Below, piece by piece: positions 27,135 to 35,042 of a stretch of DNA of 64,000 bases (the first letter of the stretch is position 1; each line of letters begins with the position of its first letter). Source of the DNA: Caryophanales bacterium (GTDB lineage: Bacteria > Bacillota > Bacilli > Exiguobacteriales > Exiguobacteriaceae); the NCBI GenBank assembly GCA_902363455.1, contig CABJAC010000001.1, forward strand, positions 186,001 through 250,000, read 5' to 3'. A program made the translations under genes and the position numbers. The notes beneath the pieces were generated by a model, which ran no database searches, was not told where the DNA came from, and was given only the letters and a program-made list of their open reading frames with translations.

Positions 27135-28553
27135 ATGGAAAAGGAAATGCAGCCGATGGAGCTAGAGACAAAACGGAGTTTACGAAAAGAACGGATGTAT
27201 TTCGTCCTCCTTTTAATCAGTACGATTCTGACGGGATGTACTTTGATTGTCGGGGCGATTGCACTCGGGAAAGCAGCTGTAGTGATTTTGTCCATCGTTC
27301 TTGTCCTCCTCTTGATCATCTGGGTCAAGCACTGGGTGCAGGTGATGACGATTCGTGATACCGGCGTACTTTTAGGGAGTACACAATACCCAAACGAATA
27401 CGAAGAGATTCGGCGATATGCTGAACAGGTTGGACTATGGAAAATGCCTGAGGTGTTCGTCACACGGCATCCACACATTAAAAGTCCCGCGACCATCGGA
27501 TTGTTCCAAAAGTATCTGCTTGTCCTGCCTTCACCCGACTTAACGGATTCAGCCACACGATTTGAAGTCATCCGGGAACTGGTCCGATTACGGCACAATC
27601 ATGAGGAGAAAAAGTTGTTATTGCTTCTTGGAAGCTGGATTCCGTTCCTGCGTGCTGCTTATCTGAGAGCATGTGCGGAGACGGCAGATCGATTGGCACT
27701 GGCTCAATTGGAAGAAGCGGAACGGGTCCCGGCGCTTATCCAATCGATTGTTGGTCCTGTGACATGGACGCGCCTCCAACTGGATCAGTACATAGAAGAA
27801 AAAATCCGTCCTGTTTCCATCGGTTCGTCGATCAGCCATTTGTTCCGGCATCAACCATCCGTTGCCCGGCGTTTAGAGACGGCAGGACGACCCGTGACTT
27901 CTTTGAAGAAAACGCAGCGGACTGCCCAGATAGTGGTCGTATTTGCCGTGGTGGTCGTCGCGACGGGCGTATTGGTTCTCGTGAACAAGGTGGAGATTTG
28001 GAGCACGCTCGGAAGTTGGTCGATGCCGACTGAACAAACCAGCAGTTCGCAAGAGGATTTAGATGAAACTGAACTGATGGCAGCCATTCAAAAAGGAACC
28101 TTAGATGAGATCAATCAACTGATTCCGACGAGTGACATCGAAGCGGTAGATGCGGACGGAGATACAGCATTGCATTACCTCGGTTACCGTAAGTCGAGTG
28201 AAGGGTTGGAGGATGTCTTCAAGAAGCTGCTTGCCGCAGGGGCAGATGAAGATGCCGTCAATACATTTGGAGAGCGGCCGTTCATTACTGCCGTCTACAG
28301 CAACAATAAGGAACTTGTGGAACTGTATTTAAAACGCGGCGAAGCAATCAATCAGCAAGATGATGAAAAATATACACCGTTGCATCATGCTGTGGAAGGG
28401 GAAGGCAAGCAGACCGTCAAGCTTTTGCTCGACGAGGGAGCAGATTCTGCGCTGAAAAATGCCGACGGCTATACACCACTTATGATGGCGCAAGAGTACG
28501 AGCTGGATGATATTATCGCCCTTCTGAAACAATATCAAACACAGACGTTATGA
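27135..28553 (+). CDS. Ankyrin-repeat membrane protein with degenerate M48 peptidase-like domain
   Basis: The start at 27135 follows GAGGGGG (27121); the 472-residue protein has two N-terminal membrane helices (about 20-65). A domain follows that resembles HtpX/M48 peptidases around HPHIKSPATIGLFQKYLLVLP, but where the family has HExxH it reads VIRELVRLRHNHEEK, so the zinc motif is not intact. A third membrane helix lies near residue 305. The C-terminus has about four ankyrin units (ADGDTALHYLGY, DEKYTPLHHAVE, NADGYTPLMMAQ). Probably a membrane-tethered scaffold rather than a protease (inference). Confidence 0.75.
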   Translation: MEKEMQPMELETKRSLRKERMYFVLLLISTILTGCTLIVGAIALGKAAVVILSIVLVLLLIIWVKHWVQVMTIRDTGVLLGSTQYPNEYEEIRRYAEQVGLWKMPEVFVTRHPHIKSPATIGLFQKYLLVLPSPDLTDSATRFEVIRELVRLRHNHEEKKLLLLLGSWIPFLRAAYLRACAETADRLALAQLEEAERVPALIQSIVGPVTWTRLQLDQYIEEKIRPVSIGSSISHLFRHQPSVARRLETAGRPVTSLKKTQRTAQIVVVFAVVVVATGVLVLVNKVEIWSTLGSWSMPTEQTSSSQEDLDETELMAAIQKGTLDEINQLIPTSDIEAVDADGDTALHYLGYRKSSEGLEDVFKKLLAAGADEDAVNTFGERPFITAVYSNNKELVELYLKRGEAINQQDDEKYTPLHHAVEGEGKQTVKLLLDEGADSALKNADGYTPLMMAQEYELDDIIALLKQYQTQTL

Positions 28554-28587
28554 AAAAAGACGATTTCCCATCTCCGGGAAATCGTCT
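28552..28587 (-). terminator. Terminator of the 5'-nucleotidase gene
   Basis: AGACGATTTCCC pairs perfectly with GGGAAATCGTCT; the T run follows on the minus strand. It overlaps the end of the convergent ankyrin gene. Confidence 0.88.
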
Positions 28588-28601
28588 GTTCGTTTCGTGA
28601 A

Positions 28602-30710
28602 TTAGTTTGGTGCTTTAGCTGTATCGATGATCCGACCTTCGATTTTGTAATCGAGGGTTTTCTTTTCGATTGCATAGTCACGCAGGTTCTCCCAGTCAGA
28701 TAAACCGAGATCCGTTACGCGACCTTCTTTATAAGCGGTCTCAAACGGTGTGAGGAAATCTGATCCTTTTGCAGTGAATGCGTTGGTCGCGACGACGTAT
28801 GTCTTCGCCGGGTCGACTGCTGTAAATGTTCCATCTGCGCCAATCTCGATTTTTGTCACACGTTGTCCTGCTGCTTTTGATCCGTCATAGGTCAGCTTCA
28901 TGCCGGACACTTGAAGGAATCCGCCGTTTTCAAGCGGTGCGAGTCCAACACTGATTTCAAAGAGGTCTTTCAACTGGGCACCTGTCATCTTGACTGTAGC
29001 GAGTGTGTTCCCGTATGGCAGAGTCGTCAGGATTTCACCTGCTGTCAATGGACCGGCATTGATTGGTGCGCGGATTCCACCGCTGTTTTGCACCGCGATG
29101 ACCGTTTCCGGATTTACTTTCTTCGCTTTATCAAGCATCGCATCCGTGATCAAGTTTCCGAGTGCCGTCTCGCTGTTTCGTACACTGACCGTGTTTGTAG
29201 GGCTAGTCCGGAGATTGACCAACTCATTGACGATCGTCGCGCCAACTTCTTGATTCTTAAGGGTTGAAATTTTATCCGCGTACGGCTTCAGGATTTCTGC
29301 TGCTTTTGCGTCTGCTGCAAGCGCTTTGACAGGAATCAGCGAACCGTCGTACGACTTGATCTTCCCTTTATAATCAAACGTGACGTTGACGTCACCGAGG
29401 AAGTCGCTGTACTGGAAAGCTTGAGCGATGATTGTCGGTTCTTTTTTCTTCGTTTCTTCGTCAGCCGGGATATAGACCGGTTTATCTAACTGACTGTGCG
29501 AATGACCACCGATGATGACGTCGATTCCGTCCACATTATTAGCCAATAACTCATCATTATCAACTGCCGGATTGTCATTATACCCGATATGTGTCAAAGC
29601 AACGATTTTGTTGACACCACGTTTTTTGAATTTATCAACAGTCGCTTGCGCACTCTTGATGTAGTTTGAGAACGTTACGCTTCCTGGGCTTGAGATGTCT
29701 TTTGTTTCTTCCGTCGTTAAACCAAAGAAGCCGACTTCCTCACCGTTGATTTCTTTAATGATTCCTTGGTAAATATGACCTTCATCAGGTCCTGATGTAA
29801 TCGTATTTTTTTGGTAGCCGTTGAACAACGGATTTTTGCTGAAGTTGACGTTGGCTGTGATGAACGGGAACTGGGCTCCGGCGACGAAAGCTTGAAGGGC
29901 AGCACCTTGATCCTGTTCGCCCAAGTCAAATTCATGGTTACCGAATGTCATCATGTCATATTTCATGTAATTCATCAGTTCAAGATCGGCCTGTCCTTTG
30001 AATTCATTGAAATAAAGTGAACCAGAGAAGACATCTCCTGCGTCAAGAAGGAGACTCGGCGTACCTTCTGCACGATATGCGGCACGACGCTCTTTGATCG
30101 CTGTGGCCCGTTTTGGTGCATTGTCGAGTGAGGCATGTGTATCATTTGTGTGAAGCAAAGCAAGACTAAAGTCATTTTTTTTCACATCACGGATGTTGAT
30201 TTTCGCTTTTTTCGTAACGGTTTTTCCTTTATGTGTTACACTTCCTACAGCATAAACCGTTCCTGATTCTGAGGTGTCGACTTTCGACCATGTGACAGTC
30301 TTGTCGTAGGCTTTACCGTTCGCATACAGAACTGCTAATTTTTTAGGTAAAACCGGTTTTTGATCGACGAAAATCGTTTGTTCAGGTACAGATTCGATGA
30401 TTTTGATGACGTAGTTTTCGATATGAATCTTAATTTCGATCGGTAATTTCTTTTTACCATATGTTCCTTTTACGGTTTGGTACGCATTGAAGACGTGTTT
30501 GTTATACGCTTTCCAAGTAATCGCTTCCCCTTTGTATGTAGCTGGTAACTTGACCGGGGCACCTTTCGTGAAGACCAGTGATTTGAGCTTAACCGTCTTG
30601 ACTTTGACATGTGTTGCAGCGGATACGGTAGTCTGCGCAACCGGCACGATTGCCGATGTCGTCAGGGCGACAGCGACAGCTGCCGCATAAAGCGGTTTTG
30701 ATTTGTACAT
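28602..30710 (-). CDS. Secreted 5'-nucleotidase / 2',3'-cyclic phosphodiesterase
   Basis: The start at 30710 follows AAGGAGG; the 702-residue product has a signal peptide (KPLYAAAVAVALTTSAIVPVAQ) and two bacterial Ig-like Big_4 segments (about 45-180, with TVTWSKVD and ITWKAYN). The metallophosphatase core has LLHTNDTHA, DAGDVFSG, GNHEFDLG and GGHSHSQL; the 5_nucleotid_C domain has NSGGIRAPI. All metal motifs are intact. There is no LPXTG or SLH anchor, so it is probably released or held by the Ig-like part. Role: extracellular nucleotide dephosphorylation for phosphate and nucleoside scavenging. Confidence 0.92.
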   Translation of the reverse strand: MYKSKPLYAAAVAVALTTSAIVPVAQTTVSAATHVKVKTVKLKSLVFTKGAPVKLPATYKGEAITWKAYNKHVFNAYQTVKGTYGKKKLPIEIKIHIENYVIKIIESVPEQTIFVDQKPVLPKKLAVLYANGKAYDKTVTWSKVDTSESGTVYAVGSVTHKGKTVTKKAKINIRDVKKNDFSLALLHTNDTHASLDNAPKRATAIKERRAAYRAEGTPSLLLDAGDVFSGSLYFNEFKGQADLELMNYMKYDMMTFGNHEFDLGEQDQGAALQAFVAGAQFPFITANVNFSKNPLFNGYQKNTITSGPDEGHIYQGIIKEINGEEVGFFGLTTEETKDISSPGSVTFSNYIKSAQATVDKFKKRGVNKIVALTHIGYNDNPAVDNDELLANNVDGIDVIIGGHSHSQLDKPVYIPADEETKKKEPTIIAQAFQYSDFLGDVNVTFDYKGKIKSYDGSLIPVKALAADAKAAEILKPYADKISTLKNQEVGATIVNELVNLRTSPTNTVSVRNSETALGNLITDAMLDKAKKVNPETVIAVQNSGGIRAPINAGPLTAGEILTTLPYGNTLATVKMTGAQLKDLFEISVGLAPLENGGFLQVSGMKLTYDGSKAAGQRVTKIEIGADGTFTAVDPAKTYVVATNAFTAKGSDFLTPFETAYKEGRVTDLGLSDWENLRDYAIEKKTLDYKIEGRIIDTAKAPN

Positions 30711-30950
30711 ACGTAAAAATCCTCCTTCAAAGTAGGTGTATGAATACAAGGTCCGGGACGATAACTGACCTCTTCTTCTACTATACGTGTTCAAATGATC
30801 AAACAGCGGTTATTTTTTTGTAAAAACCATAAAGGTTTTGCGAAAAACAAAAAAAGATAACGCTTTCATTATAGGCTTTGGTGTGAAAAAATGAAAGAAC
30901 GATTCCGTTTACACAAAGAAAAATATATTTGGAAAAGGAGACCTTAGACC

Positions 30951-31073
30951 ATGAGGGAATCCGTGAAAGGCGCGCTTTTATTAGGGATTATCGGAATCAT
31001 CGCGCTTCTGTTGATCTGGGGATTATCGTCTCCACCGACTACAATTGAATCTCCTCTGTTCATTCTATTTTGA
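30951..31073 (+). CDS. Small single-span membrane protein (40 residues)
   Basis: ATG at 30951 follows AAAAGGAG at good spacing. The peptide opens MRESVKGALLLGIIGIIALL and is one membrane helix with a short Pro/Thr outer tail. A terminator follows at once, so it is a monocistronic unit. I recognise no family; such small membrane peptides are common in Bacillales. Reality of the gene rests on SD, hydrophobic pattern and terminator. Confidence 0.6.
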   Translation: MRESVKGALLLGIIGIIALLLIWGLSSPPTTIESPLFILF

Positions 31074-31075
31074 AT

Positions 31076-31118
31076 CAACTTCAATAGACGTATCTTACGC
31101 TATGAAAGTTGCTTTTTT
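31076..31118 (+). terminator. Rho-independent terminator of the small membrane protein gene
   Basis: CAACTT pairs with AAGTTG with an inner CGTA-TCT-TACG stem, followed by six T. Confidence 0.75.
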
Positions 31119-31162
31119 CTATGATGAGAAAGAGGCGGTTTTGTTTCGGTTTGACTAATCCA

Positions 31163-31191
31163 TTGACACGTTTTTTAACGATGGCTAGAAT
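31163..31191 (+). promoter_or_regulatory. SigA-type promoter of tagGH
   Basis: TTGACA (31163-31168) and TAGAAT (31186-31191) are 17 bp apart. The transcript would have a leader of about 200 bases before tagG. Confidence 0.8.
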
Positions 31192-31272
31192 TGATTAAGT
31201 GTATGACCTCACATATCTGTTTGATTAGAGGAAGAAACGTGTGTTTTAAAGAGAAAGGGGGAATCAACCAAC

Positions 31273-31347
31273 GTGCAGGCAGTCTGCCTGTCTGCGGATC
31301 ATTCGTTTGAAGAATCGCGAATGACAATCCGTCGTTTATTTAACTGA
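31273..31347 (+). CDS. Possible leader peptide (24 residues) in the tagGH leader
   Basis: GTG at 31273 lies 11 bases after AAAGGGGG, a strong ribosome binding site that serves no other gene. The frame encodes 24 residues, MQAVCLSADHSFEESRM and on. The first part also forms a hairpin (GCAGGCA with TGCCTGT, 31275-31294). It could be an upstream ORF controlling tagG or a chance ORF. The remaining gap bases (31119-31162, 31348-31401) show nothing else. Confidence 0.3.
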   Translation: MQAVCLSADHSFEESRMTIRRLFN

Positions 31348-31401
31348 AGATAAAACTGAATTAAAATACATGTACCTTTACAGATCGGAAGGAAATTAAT
31401 T

Positions 31402-32211
31402 ATGTGGAAAGAAATGAAAAGCATCATCCGCGAACAGGTGGAGAATTTTCCGCTGATTCGTCGACTTGCACGTTATGAAATCAAATCGGCGCATGCGGAG
31501 CAACGGCTTGGACTTTTATGGGAGCTTCTGAATCCGGGCTTACAAATCTTCATCTATTGGTTTGTTTTTGGTGTTGGCTTAAGAGGAAACAAAAATGTGG
31601 ATGGCGACATTCCATTCATTGTGTGGATGCTTTGCGGTATCGTTGTCTGGTTCTTCATCAATGATGCACTGTTGCGCGGGTCCAATTCGATCAACAATCG
31701 GTTGGCCATGGTCACGAAGATGCGTTTCCCCATGAGTGCGATTCCGTCTTATGTGATTTTGTCGCGGATGTACCAACATTTTGCGATGCTTCTGATTGTC
31801 TTCGTTGTGGTCCTGGCAAACGGGATTCCGCTTACGTGGAAACTGCTCCAGTTGCCTTATTATATGGCAGCCACTTATATTTTTGTCTATGCCTTTTCCC
31901 TTTGTTTTTCGACATTGATTACGCTCGTCAAAGACATCCAGTTATTTTTACAATCGATGATGCGGATGCTTTTTTATCTGACACCGATTTTATGGAACAT
32001 TGAACGTTTCCCGGCTGAACTGCACGGTATTTTACGTCTGAATCCAATCTTTTACTTGGTGGAAGGATATCGGGCAAGCTTACTCGGTGGCGCCTGGTTT
32101 TTCCAAGAATGGCCGACCGGACTTTATTTCTGGAGCGTGACACTGCTCTTATTCACAGCCGGAACATTTTTACACATCAAGTTCCGCAAATCATTTACTG
32201 AGCTTGTTTGA
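31402..32211 (+). CDS. tagG: Teichoic acid ABC exporter, permease subunit
   Basis: The 269-residue protein has about six membrane helices and the ABC-2 export permease motif YEIKSAHAEQRLGLLWELLNPGLQI, typical of TagG/TarG and related polysaccharide exporters. With the ATPase at 32226 it would export wall teichoic acid across the membrane. Neither tagA/B/D/F synthesis genes nor ligases lie beside it, so the substrate is taken from the family. SD GGAAGGAAA precedes ATG. Confidence 0.9.
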   Translation: MWKEMKSIIREQVENFPLIRRLARYEIKSAHAEQRLGLLWELLNPGLQIFIYWFVFGVGLRGNKNVDGDIPFIVWMLCGIVVWFFINDALLRGSNSINNRLAMVTKMRFPMSAIPSYVILSRMYQHFAMLLIVFVVVLANGIPLTWKLLQLPYYMAATYIFVYAFSLCFSTLITLVKDIQLFLQSMMRMLFYLTPILWNIERFPAELHGILRLNPIFYLVEGYRASLLGGAWFFQEWPTGLYFWSVTLLLFTAGTFLHIKFRKSFTELV

Positions 32212-32225
32212 GGAAGGAAAACGCT

Positions 32226-33179
32226 ATGTCTATGATAAAACTCGACCATGTCACGAAACGATTTGATATGGTGAAGACGACAAAAGAAAAATTTAAGCTG
32301 TTGTTTAAAAATAAAAGTAAAGACGTCAAGACATTTACGGCACTTCGTGATGTCTCCCTTGAAATCGGATCCGGTGAAGTGGTCGGTCTTGTCGGGATCA
32401 ACGGCTCCGGGAAGTCGACCTTGTCGAACTTGATCTCCGGTATTATCTACGCCAATGAAGGCGAAGTGGAGATCAATGGAGAAGTCGCGATCATCGCAGT
32501 CTCACAAGGATTAAAAAATGTGTTGACGGGACGCGAAAATATCCGTTTGAAATGTTTGATGCTCGGGATGGATGACGCGGAAATCGAACGCCGGATGCCG
32601 GGAATCATCGATTTCGCGGATATCGGTGACTTTATCGATCAGCCGATCAAAAAGTATTCGAGCGGAATGAAGTCGCGACTCGGATTCGCTATCGCTGTCA
32701 ATGTCGATGCGGACATCTTGATTGTCGATGAAGCCTTGTCCGTCGGAGACCAAACGTTTTATAACCGCTGTATCGATAAGATGAATGAGTTCAAAAGTGA
32801 AGGCAAAACGATCATCTTTGTCAGTCATTCGTTGAGTCAGATTAAAAGTTTTTGCGAGCGAGTCATTTGGCTCGAATACGGACAAGTCAAACAGGACGGA
32901 TCAACAAAAGATGTCTTGCCGGAGTATAAAAACTTTTTGGCCGATTACAAGAAGCTGTCGAAAGAAGAGCAACATCAATACCGGAAAGATCGTCTGAAAG
33001 AACAGGCACAAACTGCTAAAGTCGGGAAGAAAAATACGGATGCGGAAGATACCGTCAAACATCCGGGTTGGATTTTGTCAGGCATCAGCCTGCTTGTCCT
33101 TGCGGCAGGGAGTCTGATGGTCATTGACGAGACACCATCGTTTTCTACCTTTACGGAAGCACTTTCCAAACTGTTCTAA
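32226..33179 (+). CDS. tagH: Teichoic acid ABC exporter, ATPase subunit
   Basis: The start at 32226 follows GAGGAAGG; a TTG at 32208 overlapping the tagG stop is less likely. The 317-residue product has Walker A GINGSGKST, signature YSSGMKSRLG, Walker B ILIVDEALSVGD and the switch histidine in FVSHS. After the ATPase (about residue 235) there is a charged linker, one membrane helix (WILSGISLLVLAAGSLMV) and a short outer tail, as in shorter forms of Bacillus TagH, which carries a C-terminal membrane and extracellular extension. Confidence 0.92.
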   Translation: MSMIKLDHVTKRFDMVKTTKEKFKLLFKNKSKDVKTFTALRDVSLEIGSGEVVGLVGINGSGKSTLSNLISGIIYANEGEVEINGEVAIIAVSQGLKNVLTGRENIRLKCLMLGMDDAEIERRMPGIIDFADIGDFIDQPIKKYSSGMKSRLGFAIAVNVDADILIVDEALSVGDQTFYNRCIDKMNEFKSEGKTIIFVSHSLSQIKSFCERVIWLEYGQVKQDGSTKDVLPEYKNFLADYKKLSKEEQHQYRKDRLKEQAQTAKVGKKNTDAEDTVKHPGWILSGISLLVLAAGSLMVIDETPSFSTFTEALSKLF

Positions 33180-33203
33180 AAAACAGCCTGTTCCTGTAAC
33201 AGC

Positions 33204-33255
33204 GAATAAAAAAAGAAACAAAGGCAGCGGATCATGCATCTGCTGCCTTTGTTTC
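33204..33255 (-). terminator. Terminator between tagH and the LOG gene
   Basis: GAAACAAAGGCAGC (33215-33228) pairs perfectly with GCTGCCTTTGTTTC (33242-33255). The T run lies on the minus-strand side, serving the LOG gene; the hairpin may also stop tagH transcripts. Confidence 0.82.
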
Positions 33256-33306
33256 GGGAAAAGAGGATTTTAAGTCAGTCCTTCTTTAGAAAATCGAAAA
33301 GAGATC

Positions 33307-33888
33307 TCATGTTTGCTCCGTATTCATATACGTTTTGACACGGGGAGCCACGTAGGATTGCAGACGTTCCATTAACCGGCCCAGGTCAGATTCAACGAGT
33401 AACATGCCGGCATGTTCCGGAATCAAAAAGCCTTTTGCCTCCATTTGTTGAAACAGGGCGACGAGCGGATCGTAATAGCCGTCAACGTTTAAGATGCCAC
33501 ATGGTTTTTCATGTAAACCGAGTTGAGCCCATGTGAAGACTTCAAAAAATTCCTCCATCGTTCCCGGTCCACCCGGCAAGATGATAAATCCATCGGCGAG
33601 TTCTGCCATCTTTGCTTTTCGGTCGTGCATGGAGTCAACGAGATGAAGGGTTGTCAGGTTCGGATGTGCAATCTCTTTTTCCTGTAAAAAATGCGGCAGT
33701 ACACCAATCGCCTGTCCGCCTGCTGCCAGAACAGCATCTGCAACAGCCTCCATCGTTCCGACACGTGAACCACCGTAGACTAAGTTCAGCTGTTGACGGG
33801 CAAGAAGTGTGCCAAGCTCTGTTGCCGCTTCACGAAAAATGGGTGTCACCCCATCCTTTGAACCACAAAATACTGCCAGTTGTTTCAT
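33307..33888 (-). CDS. LOG-family nucleoside 5'-monophosphate phosphoribohydrolase
   Basis: The 193-residue lysine-decarboxylase-like protein has GGSRVGTMEAVADAVLAAGG and the LOG motif LPGGPGTMEEFFE. LOG enzymes remove ribose 5'-phosphate from (modified) AMP; the bacterial role outside cytokinin makers is unclear. Length is normal (about 190). It stands alone between tagH and a small membrane protein gene. Confidence 0.92.
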   Translation of the reverse strand: MKQLAVFCGSKDGVTPIFREAATELGTLLARQQLNLVYGGSRVGTMEAVADAVLAAGGQAIGVLPHFLQEKEIAHPNLTTLHLVDSMHDRKAKMAELADGFIILPGGPGTMEEFFEVFTWAQLGLHEKPCGILNVDGYYDPLVALFQQMEAKGFLIPEHAGMLLVESDLGRLMERLQSYVAPRVKTYMNTEQT

Positions 33889-34018
33889 CGCTTGTTCCTC
33901 CTTCTTGAAATGATCTTCTGTCAGTCCATCATATCAAAGGAATTGGAATAAGAGGGGATTTGTCGTCGTGTCACGAAAAAAGGACGAGAGGAAAAAAATA
34001 AGAGGGAAGGAGAACAAG

Positions 34019-34192
34019 ATGAGACCTAAAACTATCGTTTGGCTTGTATTACTCATTGCCGGAATTAATCTGGCAATTGGTATTTTTATACCGGAATCCT
34101 CTACCCGGACAACCATCAGCAGTGTGTTGCTCGGATTGGTCATTCTGCTCGGAGTAGGCTATTTCATTGCCTTACGTCGTTCATCGAAGTAA
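34019..34192 (+). CDS. Small membrane protein (57 residues)
   Basis: ATG at 34019 follows GGAAGGAG. The product has two hydrophobic helices (TIVWLVLLIAGINLAIGIFI and VLLGLVILLGVGYFIAL) with a short loop and a basic C-terminus RRSSK. An in-frame ATG-less upstream extension from 33968 is charged and less likely. Function unknown; monocistronic with its own terminator. Confidence 0.65.
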   Translation: MRPKTIVWLVLLIAGINLAIGIFIPESSTRTTISSVLLGLVILLGVGYFIALRRSSK

Positions 34193-34237
34193 AAAAATCC
34201 ATTTTGTCTATTAAAACAGACAAAATGGATTTTTTTG
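34191..34237. terminator. Bidirectional Rho-independent terminator
   Basis: ATCCATTTTGTCT pairs perfectly with AGACAAAATGGAT, flanked by A and T runs on both sides. Confidence 0.95.
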
Positions 34238-34397
34238 AACATATCAATAGAAAAAATTGAATGAATATCTTTCACTCTCTATTTTTATGCAAATTATCGA
34301 TATAAAGAGGGATAGAATAATTAAGAATTAAAGACTTAAGGACATACGACCTAAGACAAAAGATGCAGTAAGTGTTAATAATGTGCAAATTACACCA

Positions 34398-34440
34398 AAT
34401 ATTCGTATTCGAATATTCAAAGGGGGTCTAAGGATATATG
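34398..34440 (+). promoter_or_regulatory. Perfect 20-bp dyad and -10 upstream of the multi-copy peptide gene
   Basis: AATATTCGTATTCGAATATT (34398-34417) is a perfect inverted repeat. TATATG at 34435-34440 is a plausible -10, and the dyad would then cover the -35 position, as for an activator site. It is not the canonical PlcR box (TATGNAN4TNCATA); a weak relative, TATGCA with ATCGATA, lies near 34287-34303. Candidate operator for the PlcR-like regulator at 35039-35932. Confidence 0.5.
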
Positions 34441-34484
34441 ATGTTGTTACAAAGCTAGACAAAAATATTAGGAGGTTATTCATT

Positions 34485-35042
34485 ATGAACTTGAAAAATA
34501 AATTATTTTTATCTATTAGTAGCGTAGGAATCACACTTTCAGCATTTGGAATCATTCATTCAGAAGGCACAGTAATCAAAACAGAAGTAGCCGGAAACAA
34601 CCTGCCGACAGAATTCTCAGTGAAACGTGACGTAGCCGGAAACAACCTGCCGACAGAATTCTCAGTGAAACGTGACGTAGCCGGAAACAACCTTCCGACA
34701 GAATTCTCAGTGAAGCGTGACGTAGCCGGAAACAACCTTCCGACAGAATTCTCAGTGAAGCGTGACGTAGCCGGAAACAACCTTCCGACAGAATTCTCAG
34801 TGAAGCGTGACGTAGCTGGAAACAACCTTCCGACAGAATTCTCAGTGAAGCGTGACGTAGCTGGAAACAACCTGCCGACAGAATTCTCAGTGAAGCGTGA
34901 CGTAGCCGGAAACAATCTGCCGACAGAATTCTCAGTGAAGCGTGATGTAGCCGGAAACAACCTTCCGACAGAATTCTCAGTGAAGCGTGACGTAGCAATC
35001 AACAACTTGCCGACAGAATTTTCGTTCAAAAATATCGTTTAA
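34485..35042 (+). CDS. Secreted pro-peptide with ten tandem copies of a PapR-like signal peptide
   Basis: The start at 34485 follows AGGAGG. The 185-residue product has a Sec signal (MNLKNKLFLSISSVGITLSA...), a short spacer and nine identical 15-residue units VAGNNLPTEFSVKRD, then one divergent unit VAINNLPTEFSFKNI. The unit contains NNLPTEF, which resembles the PapR pheromone heptapeptides (for example ADLPFEF) sensed by PlcR. Each unit ends in a basic KR pair that could serve processing. DNA differences among the nine copies are all silent, pointing to selection on the peptide. The gene converges on, and overlaps by a few bases, a PlcR-like regulator gene. Likely a multi-copy quorum pheromone precursor (inference). 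Confidence 0.8.
   Translation: MNLKNKLFLSISSVGITLSAFGIIHSEGTVIKTEVAGNNLPTEFSVKRDVAGNNLPTEFSVKRDVAGNNLPTEFSVKRDVAGNNLPTEFSVKRDVAGNNLPTEFSVKRDVAGNNLPTEFSVKRDVAGNNLPTEFSVKRDVAGNNLPTEFSVKRDVAGNNLPTEFSVKRDVAINNLPTEFSFKNIV
34587..35036 (+). repeat. Ten 45-bp tandem coding repeats
   Basis: Nine in-phase copies (34587-34991) of a 45-bp unit, plus a tenth divergent copy (34992-35036). Variation in copies 1-9 is confined to third codon positions (GCC/GCT, AAC/AAT, CTG/CTT, AAA/AAG, GAC/GAT). The long frames on the opposite strand are artefacts of this repeat. Confidence 0.98.

Noticed and set aside
30711..30794. 28-residue extension of the 5'-nucleotidase
   Set aside because: It would precede a normal signal peptide; AAGGAGG fits the ATG at 30710.
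33968..34018. N-terminal extension of the small membrane protein at 34019
   Set aside because: The extension is highly charged, and the best SD lies directly before the ATG at 34019.
34287..34303. Canonical PlcR box upstream of the repeat peptide gene
   Set aside because: Only the TATGCA half fits; the other half reads ATCGATA. The perfect dyad at 34398 is the better candidate.
34556..35029. Open frames of 140-157 codons on the minus strand opposite the repeat
   Set aside because: They arise because a 45-bp repeat without stops in one frame is also open in others; no SD or promoter supports them.
34587..35036. Array of 45-bp repeats that could look like a CRISPR
   Set aside because: The copies are directly abutting with no spacers, in phase with a reading frame that has a signal peptide and SD, and differ only at silent sites.
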